Shown piece after piece: positions 1-5,437 of a stretch of 10,851 nt of DNA. Both the position numbers and the translations under genes were made by a program. The stretch covers positions 1 through 10,851 of the forward strand of contig CAMWMM010000117.1 in assembly GCA_947175285.1 (NCBI GenBank), given 5' to 3'. This stretch comes from an uncultured Lachnospiraceae bacterium. Lineage in GTDB: Bacteria > Bacillota_A > Clostridia > Lachnospirales > Lachnospiraceae. Every line of letters starts with the position of its first letter. The first letter of the stretch is position 1. The notes under the pieces were generated by a model. The model saw only the letters and a list, made by a program, of their open reading frames with translations, was not told the origin of the DNA and did no database searches.

Positions 1-1
1 A

Positions 2-655
2 TCCGAAACAGAGCGAGAACTTCATACAGGGAAAAAGAAGCGTCCGGCAGCGTCGGAACCGAGGAAAAGTGTTTCGGCATCTGCGCCGAAAAAGAGTGTT
101 CCTGCACCGGAACCGAAGAAAAAGAAAAAACCTGCGCCTGCCAAAAAGAGAGTATATGAAGAATGGGACGACGAAGACGAGGATGATGAGGACGACGATG
201 ACGATTATGATGCCGGAAGTAATTTTTTGGTCATTGCGACGGCTGCCATAGCGTTACTTATTATTGTGCTTGCAGTGCCGCTTTTTTTAACCGCGAAAGG
301 TAAATGGCCGGTTAAAAATTATGATGAGTCTATAGAGGAGGAACAAGATAACGAGGCAGATGGCGTAGAAGCCGAAAACGATGGAGAAATGGAACCGGAA
401 CCAGAGGAAAATGATAGCGTAGAAATCGGGGAGCCGGATTCTGAGCAGCCTATTGGTATGTTATCTATTGTTGGCAGTGACAAGGTTAATATCCGTGATA
501 ATCCGAGTACGGAGGGAACGAATATCATTAAAAAAGCCAATGCGGGCGAAATATATGAATACATGGGAACGACGGATGATGGCGAATGGTATATTATTTT
601 GCTCGAAGACGGCAGTACAGGATATGTTTTCGGACAGTATGTTTCCGCCCATTAG
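2..655 (+). CDS. Membrane-anchored SH3-domain protein, 5' end outside window
   Basis: The reading frame is open from the left edge, so the start is missing; 217 residues are visible. In order, it shows a Lys/Pro/Ala-rich stretch (about residues 10-52), a very acidic patch rich in Asp/Glu (about 55-70), one hydrophobic membrane segment (about 75-98), an acidic Glu/Asn linker (about 105-150), and a C-terminal bacterial SH3-like domain (about 153-215) with VNIRDNPS, DGEWYIILL and GYVFGQYV. In known families such domains usually sit outside the cell and may bind peptidoglycan or peptide. The basic then acidic N-terminal part would be cytoplasmic, though topology is inferred. A TTG codon at 227 lies inside the membrane segment and is not a credible start. 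The exact function is unknown. Confidence 0.8.
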   Translation, partial: SETERELHTGKKKRPAASEPRKSVSASAPKKSVPAPEPKKKKKPAPAKKRVYEEWDDEDEDDEDDDDDYDAGSNFLVIATAAIALLIIVLAVPLFLTAKGKWPVKNYDESIEEEQDNEADGVEAENDGEMEPEPEENDSVEIGEPDSEQPIGMLSIVGSDKVNIRDNPSTEGTNIIKKANAGEIYEYMGTTDDGEWYIILLEDGSTGYVFGQYVSAH

Positions 656-712
656 GAACGATTTTTCCGATACTGCATTAAATAATAAAAAGGGCGGAAT
701 GTCAGGGATAAT

Positions 713-952
713 ATGCTGTTTTCTGATTTTAAGAAAAAAGAAGTCATCAATTTAAAAAACTGTCAGAAACTTGGCAGGGTAGCGGATTTTGAATTTGATG
801 AGTGTACGGGTCAGATTTTTAAATTGATTGTGCGCGGCAATAACAAATTCTGCGGTCTGTTCTGTAATGAACCGGATTATGAGATTTGCTATAAGGATAT
901 CAGACAAATCGGTCCGGACATCATTATTGTGGATACTTATAAAAAGGTATGA
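713..952 (+). CDS. YlmC/YmxH family PRC-barrel protein
   Basis: This 79-residue protein starts MLFSDFKKKEVINL and continues with LGRVADFEFDECTG. This is the pattern of the YlmC/YmxH family, a small PRC-barrel family usually annotated as sporulation-associated. The whole protein is one PRC barrel, ending in a conserved-looking I-x-Q-I-G-x-D-I-I-I-V segment. ATG 713 is preceded by AGGGA at 704-708, a rather short spacing. In Clostridia this gene often sits between the sporulation sigma factor genes and nrdR, and here nrdR follows, which supports the call. Its biochemical role is not established. It has internal Cys residues (17, 47, 51 and 59) but no obvious metal motif. There is no terminator between it and the preceding SH3 gene, so the two may be co-transcribed. 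Confidence 0.85.
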   Translation: MLFSDFKKKEVINLKNCQKLGRVADFEFDECTGQIFKLIVRGNNKFCGLFCNEPDYEICYKDIRQIGPDIIIVDTYKKV

Positions 953-961
953 CATTTTTAG

Positions 962-990
962 TTGACATAATTATTTCATCATGAGATAAT
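962..990 (+). promoter_or_regulatory. Sigma-A-type promoter for nrdR
   Basis: A perfect -35 box TTGACA (962-967) and a -10 box GATAAT (985-990) are separated by 17 bases. Transcription would start near 996-998, inside the inverted repeat that follows. It would drive nrdR and probably the small membrane protein gene, up to the terminator at 1893-1928. Confidence 0.75.
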
Positions 991-991
991 A

Positions 992-1021
992 GGTTAAACG
1001 AATTATTCAATTCGTTTAACC
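992..1021. repeat. 13-bp perfect inverted repeat at predicted transcription start
   Basis: GGTTAAACGAATT (992-1004) and its exact reverse complement (1009-1021) flank a 4-base loop, ATTC. No T-tract follows, so it does not look like an intrinsic terminator. It sits directly downstream of the -10 box, where an operator would block initiation or where a 5' hairpin would form at the very start of the nrdR mRNA. It does not resemble the known NrdR box, so the protein that binds it, if any, is unknown. Confidence 0.75.
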
Positions 1022-1091
1022 GCGAGTATTGCTTGTTGCCATCAGCATCTGCGCAAACATCGCGGAAGTTAGAAGCATAGGGGGATGTGGG

Positions 1092-1559
1092 ATGAAGTGT
1101 CCATTTTGTGGTCATGAGAATACGAGAGTTATCGACAGCAGACCGGCGGAGGATAATAACTCTATTAGAAGAAGACGAGTGTGTGATGAATGCGAGAAGC
1201 GTTTTACAACTTATGAGAAAGTGGAGACGATTCCACTTATCATTATCAAGAAAGATAATAACAGGGAGACTTATGACAGAACCAAGATAGAGGCCGGTGT
1301 GCTTCGTGCTTGTCATAAAAGACCGATTAGTGCGAACCGTATTAACCAGCTTGTCGATGAGATTGAGACAGAGATTTTTAACAGAGAGGAAAAAGAGATT
1401 CCAAGCCAGGTTATCGGCGAACTTGTTATGAATAAGCTGAAAGATTTGGAAGCGGTTGCTTATGTCAGATTTGCATCTGTTTACCGCGAGTTCAAAGATA
1501 TCAACACTTTTATGGACGAGTTAAAGAAAGTATTGGATACTTCGGAGACTAATATCTAA
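1092..1559 (+). CDS. nrdR: Transcriptional repressor NrdR
   Basis: This is a 155-residue protein of the usual NrdR length. The N-terminal zinc ribbon uses Cys3, Cys6, Cys31 and Cys34 (CPFC and CDEC), with a run of four arginines at 26-29 just before the second Cys pair. An ATP-cone domain follows (about residues 46-136), with PLIIIKKDNNRETYDRTKI and LRACHKRPIS. NrdR proteins sense ATP/dATP and repress ribonucleotide reductase genes. The start at 1092 is supported by AGGGGG at 1079-1084 with 7-base spacing and by the family's conserved MKCPFC beginning. An extended in-frame start at 1029 would add 21 residues not seen in the family. The upstream promoter and palindrome (962-1021) indicate its own regulated transcription. 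Confidence 0.97.
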   Translation: MKCPFCGHENTRVIDSRPAEDNNSIRRRRVCDECEKRFTTYEKVETIPLIIIKKDNNRETYDRTKIEAGVLRACHKRPISANRINQLVDEIETEIFNREEKEIPSQVIGELVMNKLKDLEAVAYVRFASVYREFKDINTFMDELKKVLDTSETNI

Positions 1560-1607
1560 GAGTATGCGGATAATGAATATCCGGTAAGGAAGAAACAGGG
1601 AAAGGCT

Positions 1608-1877
1608 ATGACAGATCAGGAAAAAGAAATTGTAGCAAAGGCAAGTGTGCCGATGACGATTGCAAACGGCTTTCGCATTCTGTTTATGATAATTGCATTA
1701 CTCCTTTTACTATTTATTTTTTTTGGAAATAAAGTATGGGAAAATGTGGCATGGTATGAAGCCTTTAAACAGAACGCATATGCTTTTCTATTGTGGGATA
1801 TTCTTTTTATGTTTCTCAGCACGATTCTCAAAATTATTTTTACGGTAAGGTATAATCATATTGTAAAGAAACTGTAA
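1608..1877 (+). CDS. Small two-helix membrane protein, unknown function
   Basis: This is an 89-residue protein with two strong hydrophobic segments, about residues 20-41 (very Leu/Ile/Phe-rich) and about 57-80, with a short polar loop between them containing Trp and Tyr. The N terminus (MTDQEKEIVAK) and C terminus (RYNHIVKKL) are charged; by the positive-inside rule the C-terminal end is probably cytoplasmic. The start is supported by AGGGAAAGG just upstream of ATG 1608. It lies 48 bases after nrdR without a terminator between them and ahead of a strong terminator, so it is probably the last gene of the nrdR transcript. I do not recognise the family and assign no function. Confidence 0.75.
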   Translation: MTDQEKEIVAKASVPMTIANGFRILFMIIALLLLLFIFFGNKVWENVAWYEAFKQNAYAFLLWDILFMFLSTILKIIFTVRYNHIVKKL

Positions 1878-1892
1878 AACAATATTATAAAT

Positions 1893-1928
1893 AAACGCCC
1901 TGCGCCTTGCAACGCGCAGGGCGTTTTT
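1893..1928 (+). terminator. Intrinsic terminator after nrdR transcript
   Basis: AAACGCCCTGCGC (1893-1905) pairs perfectly over 13 bp with 1914-1926 around an 8-base loop. The stem is GC-rich and runs into a short T-tract (1924-1928). The stem is flanked by A-rich DNA on the left, so it may work in both directions, but genes on both sides are on the + strand. Confidence 0.92.
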
Positions 1929-1956
1929 ATATAATGTGATACAGGAGGGAGCTATT

Positions 1957-2481
1957 ATGTTAGAACGTTTTTATCCGGATGTGTATCTGGATTCCGCATA
2001 TGATATTGATTACGAATCGTTATATGAACAGGGCTATCGGGGTATTATCTTCGATATTGATAATACGCTTGTGCCTCACGGCGCACCGGCGGACGAGCGA
2101 AGTATTGCGCTTTTTGAAAGGTTGAGACATATCGGTTATGAGAGTATGCTTTTATCGAATAATAAGGAACCGAGAGTCAAAAGCTTTAATGATAAAGTCG
2201 GTTCGCGCTATATTTACAAAGCAAACAAGCCATTTCCGGAGAATTATCAAAAAGCAATGGAGCAGATGAAAACAACGCCCGCTACGACACTTTTTGTCGG
2301 CGATCAGCTTTTTACGGATGTATGGGGCGCAAAGAAAGCGGGTATAAAGACTTATCTTACCAAACCGATTCATCCCAAAGAGGAAATACAGATTGTACTG
2401 AAACGTGTTTTAGAAAAAGTTGTTTTGTTTTTTTATAAGAGAAAAAAGGGGAATGGTGATAATTTGAAAGAGTTTGAATGA
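1957..2481 (+). CDS. YqeG family HAD phosphatase
   Basis: This 174-residue protein carries all HAD-superfamily motifs. Motif I is FDIDNTLVPHG (catalytic Asp33 and Asp35), motif II ends in LLSNN (Ser67), the conserved Lys is in YKANKPFP (Lys91), and motif III is VGDQLFTDVWGA (Asp116 and Asp121). The short linkers without a large cap fit the HAD IIIA type YqeG family, which is related to the yeast mitochondrial phosphatidylglycerophosphate phosphatase Gep4. A role in phosphatidylglycerol synthesis is therefore plausible but inferred. ATG 1957 has an excellent AGGAGGGA (1943-1950); a GTG at 1936 upstream has no such site. The tail (about 145-174) is basic then acidic. It begins just after a terminator, so it must have its own promoter, which I could not place with confidence. 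Confidence 0.92.
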   Translation: MLERFYPDVYLDSAYDIDYESLYEQGYRGIIFDIDNTLVPHGAPADERSIALFERLRHIGYESMLLSNNKEPRVKSFNDKVGSRYIYKANKPFPENYQKAMEQMKTTPATTLFVGDQLFTDVWGAKKAGIKTYLTKPIHPKEEIQIVLKRVLEKVVLFFYKRKKGNGDNLKEFE

Positions 2482-2484
2482 TTA

Positions 2485-2513
2485 TTGTTGCGTTTTGCTT
2501 TAATCCATATTAT
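2485..2513 (+). promoter_or_regulatory. Possible weak promoter for the antitoxin gene
   Basis: TTGTTG (2485-2490) and TATTAT (2508-2513) are 17 bases apart. The -35 match is poor and the leader to the ribosome binding site at 2523-2528 would be only a few bases, so this is a tentative call. Read-through from the upstream phosphatase gene is equally possible because no terminator separates them. Confidence 0.25.
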
Positions 2514-2535
2514 TATGGAGAAAGGAAGTGATGTT

Positions 2536-2808
2536 ATGACTACTGTAAGCTTTCGATTTGATGATGAGATGAAAAGGCAGCTTGATGAAATGTGCGATGA
2601 AATGGGAATGAACCTTACCACCTTTTTCATGATCTATGCAAAGAAAGCATTGCGTGACCGCCGGATTCCCTTTGAGGTAACGGCTCCATTGGATCCTTTT
2701 TACTCTGATTCCAACATGGAACAGTTAAGGAAAGCGAACAAACAGGTTAAAGACGGGCAGATAATCGTAAAAACAATGGAAGAACTGGAGACAATGGAAC
2801 GTGAGTAA
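2536..2808 (+). CDS. RelB/DinJ family antitoxin, apparently orphaned
   Basis: This 90-residue protein has a ribbon-helix-helix N terminus (TVSFRFDDEMKRQLDEMCDE, about residues 3-22), then MGMNLTTFFMIYAKKALRDRRIPFEV, the signature of RelB/DinJ antitoxins. The C-terminal part, with DPFYSDSNMEQLRKA and a charged tail ending MEELETMERE, is the expected toxin-binding region. Such antitoxins bind DNA as dimers, repress their own operon and neutralise an RNA-cutting toxin. ATG 2536 is chosen because AGGAAG (2523-2528) lies 7 bases upstream; a longer in-frame start is not supported. The stop overlaps the GTG start of a toxin frame that is truncated after about 22 codons, so the partner is lost and this antitoxin seems to be a survivor, perhaps able to counter a toxin elsewhere. 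Confidence 0.9.
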   Translation: MTTVSFRFDDEMKRQLDEMCDEMGMNLTTFFMIYAKKALRDRRIPFEVTAPLDPFYSDSNMEQLRKANKQVKDGQIIVKTMEELETMERE

Positions 2809-2869
2809 GATTACATTTGCCGAGGATGCGTGGGAAGAATCAATGACAAAAACAGGCCTGTTTATATAG
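2801..2869 (+). pseudogene. Truncated remnant of a Txe/YoeB-like toxin gene
   Basis: A GTG start (2801) overlaps the antitoxin stop, as is usual in these operons. The frame reads MSKITFAEDAWEE, matching the typical beginning of Txe/YoeB toxins (a short strand followed by F-x-E-D/x-A-W-E/D). It then departs into SMTKTGLFI and stops at 2867. No trace of the remaining 70 or so residues, including the catalytic His/Tyr end of the family, is found downstream in any frame. The break coincides with the left arm of the inverted-repeat DNA starting at 2841, suggesting deletion or insertion. The first 13 residues are a short basis for naming the family, but the position and overlap support it. Confidence 0.65.
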
Positions 2870-2920
2870 CCAGCGCTGAAAGTGTCATTGTAACCCAGTG
2901 AAAAGGGCACTATAATGACA
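2841..2920. repeat. Nested inverted repeats at the toxin break point
   Basis: CAATGACA (2841-2848) is inverted as TGTCATTG (2883-2890), enclosing a perfect 14-bp palindrome AAACAGGCCTGTTT (2850-2863) and the 8-bp palindrome CAGCGCTG (2871-2878). The right half forms a second hairpin: TGTCATTGTA (2883-2892) pairs with TATAATGACA (2911-2920), with one G-T pair, and CCC pairs with GGG inside. ATGACA recurs at 2946 and 2960. Candidate origins are a small non-autonomous palindromic element or the multi-repeat end of a lost insertion sequence. No transposase is present and no target duplication was identified. Confidence 0.5.
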
Positions 2921-2968
2921 AATAAGCCGGAAAGATTTTTGCCACATGACAGAATAGATATGACAATA

Positions 2969-3007
2969 CCCCTTCGAAGGAATTTATTATCCCCGAAGGG
3001 TTTTTTT
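2969..3007 (+). terminator. Intrinsic terminator before the lipoprotein operon
   Basis: CCCTTCG (2970-2976) pairs with CGAAGGG (2994-3000). After a small internal loop, GGA (2979-2981) pairs with TCC (2990-2992), and a run of seven T follows (3001-3007). It isolates the antitoxin remnant from the lipoprotein operon. Confidence 0.8.
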
Positions 3008-3025
3008 ATTGCGCATAGGAAAAAA

Positions 3026-3066
3026 TGATGCAACTTTGATGCAATTATGATGCAAAAATGATACAA
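3026..3066 (+). promoter_or_regulatory. Four direct repeats with exact 11-bp period, likely activator site
   Basis: TGATGCAA occurs at 3026-3033, 3037-3044 and 3048-3055, and TGATACAA at 3059-3066. The starts are spaced 11, 11 and 11 bases. One-turn spacing places all four on the same face of the helix. Four roughly 11-bp-spaced half-sites are the layout known for OmpR/PhoB-family response regulators, for example the Bacillus PhoP box, although the half-site sequence here is different. With the -10 candidate at 3075-3080 the repeats would cover about -61 to -21. The regulator is unknown. Confidence 0.65.
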
Positions 3067-3074
3067 ATATGGTT

Positions 3075-3080
3075 TATCAT
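3075..3080 (+). promoter_or_regulatory. Candidate -10 box of the lipoprotein operon
   Basis: TATCAT matches five of six bases of the sigma-A -10 box. No acceptable -35 box lies 16-18 bases upstream, which would instead fall in the third direct repeat; this fits an activator-dependent promoter. A second TATCAT at 3088-3093 is an alternative. A promoter must lie between the terminator end (3007) and the gene start (3140). Confidence 0.35.
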
Positions 3081-3139
3081 AAAAGAGTATCATTATTTAG
3101 GTGTTTTGTTTTTTTATGAGAGAAAGTGCAGGGCGGAAG

Positions 3140-5437
3140 ATGAAAATGAAATTCAGAATGAGAATATTGGTTAGTCTGATAATGACGGGAATGGTACTGA
3201 CCGCCTGCGGCAGCAATGGCGTGGAAGATCTGACAAGTAAACCTGATTCGGCAGATGCATCGGAGATAACAGAAGATATAGTAGAAAGTACAGCTTCCGA
3301 GGCAGCAGACGAAACAATCCCTGCTCCGGAGACATGCGAAGATTACATGAAACTGGCAGATACTTATTTGCAGACAGATGACGTGATACAAGCGCTTGCC
3401 GTACTGGATGAGGGCATCGAAAAATTAAGTGCCGGAGAGCAGGGCGCGGCAGAACAAGAGATTGACTTACTTAGTCAAAGAAAAGAGTATGTTCTGGCGG
3501 GAACGGTGGCAGTCAGGACGAATCTGACAGAGAATGAATATGATGATGAGGGAGAGATTCTCTCTGGCAGAGTATTAGAATGTGATGAAAACGGGAATGA
3601 GATAAAAGATTTATATTACGATAAGGGGGGAGAAATCAGCAGGAGTGAGGAATATCAGTATGATGCTGACGGCAATTTAATCGAGTATAAATATATATCT
3701 TACCAAAGTAGTGAAAATAGTGATTCTTCTCGTCAGACGTGGGCATATGATGAAAATGGAAATGAAATTGAATATGTAAGCTATGATAAGTATGGAAATA
3801 TTGAAAGGAAGACGAATAGTGAATATGACGCCGGCGGAAACCAGACAAAGCATACCACATATGATGAGAATGATGAAATTACAGGGTGGACAGAAACGGC
3901 ATATGATGAAAATGGATGTGAAATAAAATATGAGGTATATGACAAAAATGGAAGCTGCACCAGAACAATAACCAAAGAGTATGATGAGCGTAGAAACCTG
4001 ATTAATTATGTGATATACGATGATGATGGGGAACTTATTGAAAAAAGTGAATATGAATATGATAAAAACGATAATAGAGTTAAGATTGTCCATTATGGGG
4101 ATGGTGTGACAATCAGTACTAAGATTGAGTTCGGTTATGATGAAAACGGCAATGAAACCAAGTATGTCGCCTATACTGATAGTGGGAGGACAATCTCTTA
4201 TTGGTATGAGAGAGAATATGATGAAAACGGCAATGTAATAAAGCATGTGGGCTATGACAGCGAGGGCGTCAGCGACTATATAGAGGAATACGGATATGAT
4301 GAAGGCGGCAGACCAATTTATGAAAACATTGACGGCGCTTATCCACGTATGAAGGAATATGAATATGATGAGTGCGGAAATAAAGTAAAAGAAATATATA
4401 CAAGCTACGACCCGAAAACAGGGCAAGAAGAATACAAGAGCCGCAGATGGGAGAAGGAATATGGCGAAGATGGCAGGGATATTTCTGCTTTCTTTTATGA
4501 TAATGAACAGACTGTTTCTTATCAGAGCAAAACAGAGTATGATGAAAACGGTCTGATAATGAATTATACAAGCTATGATGAGAATGGGGATATTCTTGGC
4601 AGAAGAGAAACGGAATATGACGCATCCGGGCAGGTAATAAAGGAAAATTATTATGATGCAAATGCTCATCTGACTCAGTATTATGAGAATGAATATGATG
4701 ATTTTGGCAGTGTTATAATGCAGGCAATGTATGAAGATGGTGCCTTGAAATCCGAAAAGCAGGCAAGTTATGTGTACCGGTACATAGGGGATATCGACAC
4801 AGAAACGGCGGATGATATAGATAATGACAAGACATCGGAGGAATACTATCTGGCGCAGAGGGAAGTTCTCACCCGATTTTTAGAGGGACAGGAAGAAGTA
4901 CGTTATTGCAGCGATTTCAATAGTATCGAGGAAGGGATAGTTGTAACGGAAACCATAACAGATTTGATTGATTTTGAAAGTTACAAGGATGTAAAAGGAA
5001 ATCTGGAATATGCCTTTCTGGATATGACCGGAGACGGGATAGAAGAATTGGTTATTAAATGCGCTTATACTAATTTATATGTAATACAGAGTGACTATGG
5101 CATATTAAAAGTTATTTTCTGTGCTGTGGGAGGAAATTACGGCACCTATCTGGTAAAATATGATGGAAGGATAGGAGTCTGCTGTAATTTTGGCGGGCAT
5201 GTAGGGGCAAATGAAGAATTTTATTACTTTTTTGATGGAAAAGGAAAAAAGGAGATAACATTAGGTGACTATCAGCGTTTTCTGGAGGACGGTACAGAGA
5301 GCAGAGGTTATTGCATAAGTGATAATGACAGTTTTGAAAGTCGTGATATCAGTACAGGGGAGTATTATGATATCGTGGATAAGATAGTAAGCGCGAATAC
5401 TATCGACTGGCAGAGGTTGGAGGAACTAAACAAATGA
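3140..5437 (+). CDS. YD-repeat (RHS-like) surface lipoprotein, copy A
   Basis: This is a 765-residue predicted lipoprotein. A basic start (MKMKFRMR) and hydrophobic core lead to the lipobox LTAC, with Cys23 as the lipidated residue. An acidic, Thr/Ser/Glu-rich linker (about 24-65) is followed by a single TPR-like unit (about 66-115, EDYMKLADTYLQTDD... LDEGIEKLS). Then comes a long array of YD units (about 134-542; YDENGN, YDASG, YDADG types) and a C-terminal domain (about 565-765) with FLDMTGDGIEEL and CCNFGGHVGAN. The array resembles RHS/YD repeats, but there is no RHS core or toxin domain. It is expected to be exported and anchored on the outer face of the membrane. AGGG at 3130-3133 supports ATG 3140; ATG 3146 is also possible. 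It is the first gene of the operon and its signal peptide differs from those of copies B-D. Function is unknown. Confidence 0.88.
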   Translation: MKMKFRMRILVSLIMTGMVLTACGSNGVEDLTSKPDSADASEITEDIVESTASEAADETIPAPETCEDYMKLADTYLQTDDVIQALAVLDEGIEKLSAGEQGAAEQEIDLLSQRKEYVLAGTVAVRTNLTENEYDDEGEILSGRVLECDENGNEIKDLYYDKGGEISRSEEYQYDADGNLIEYKYISYQSSENSDSSRQTWAYDENGNEIEYVSYDKYGNIERKTNSEYDAGGNQTKHTTYDENDEITGWTETAYDENGCEIKYEVYDKNGSCTRTITKEYDERRNLINYVIYDDDGELIEKSEYEYDKNDNRVKIVHYGDGVTISTKIEFGYDENGNETKYVAYTDSGRTISYWYEREYDENGNVIKHVGYDSEGVSDYIEEYGYDEGGRPIYENIDGAYPRMKEYEYDECGNKVKEIYTSYDPKTGQEEYKSRRWEKEYGEDGRDISAFFYDNEQTVSYQSKTEYDENGLIMNYTSYDENGDILGRRETEYDASGQVIKENYYDANAHLTQYYENEYDDFGSVIMQAMYEDGALKSEKQASYVYRYIGDIDTETADDIDNDKTSEEYYLAQREVLTRFLEGQEEVRYCSDFNSIEEGIVVTETITDLIDFESYKDVKGNLEYAFLDMTGDGIEELVIKCAYTNLYVIQSDYGILKVIFCAVGGNYGTYLVKYDGRIGVCCNFGGHVGANEEFYYFFDGKGKKEITLGDYQRFLEDGTESRGYCISDNDSFESRDISTGEYYDIVDKIVSANTIDWQRLEELNK
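3539..4765 (+). repeat. YD-unit array in copy A
   Basis: About 409 residues are built from units starting Tyr-Asp, most often YD-E/D/K-N/D-G-N. Spacing between successive Tyr-Asp pairs alternates mainly between 12 and 14 residues, with longer units near the end. At DNA level the units are diverged (TATGATGAAAACGGCAATG-like cores), so this is an old repeat rather than a recent microsatellite expansion. Confidence 0.85.

Noticed and set aside
1029..1091. N-terminal extension of NrdR
   Set aside because: AGGGGG lies directly before ATG 1092 and the family begins with MKCPFC. The extension would start inside the leader with no binding site.
1567..1583. Small inverted repeat CGGATA-ATGAA-TATCCG after nrdR
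   Set aside because: It has only 6 bp and no T-tract, so it is too weak to call a terminator or operator.
2915..3031. Small frame of 38 codons beginning MTNKPERFLPHD
   Set aside because: It has no ribosome binding site and runs through the terminator stem and T-tract at 2969-3007. Its ATG is part of the inverted-repeat arm.
3101..3139. Earlier GTG (3101) or ATG (3116) start for copy A
   Set aside because: Neither has a ribosome binding site, and a Phe/Cys-rich prefix before the basic region would spoil the signal peptide. AGGG at 3130 serves ATG 3140.
3677..4669. Long antisense frame of 330 codons on the - strand with many Ile/Phe residues
   Set aside because: It is the reverse complement of the YD-unit array. 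Repeated TATGATGAAAAT-type codons read backwards give stop-free Ile/Phe/Ser-rich sequence. No ribosome binding site or family pattern is seen.
3539..4765. CRISPR-like or tandem DNA repeat array
   Set aside because: The periodicity is at protein level with variable unit length and diverged bases, and the region is one open coding frame.
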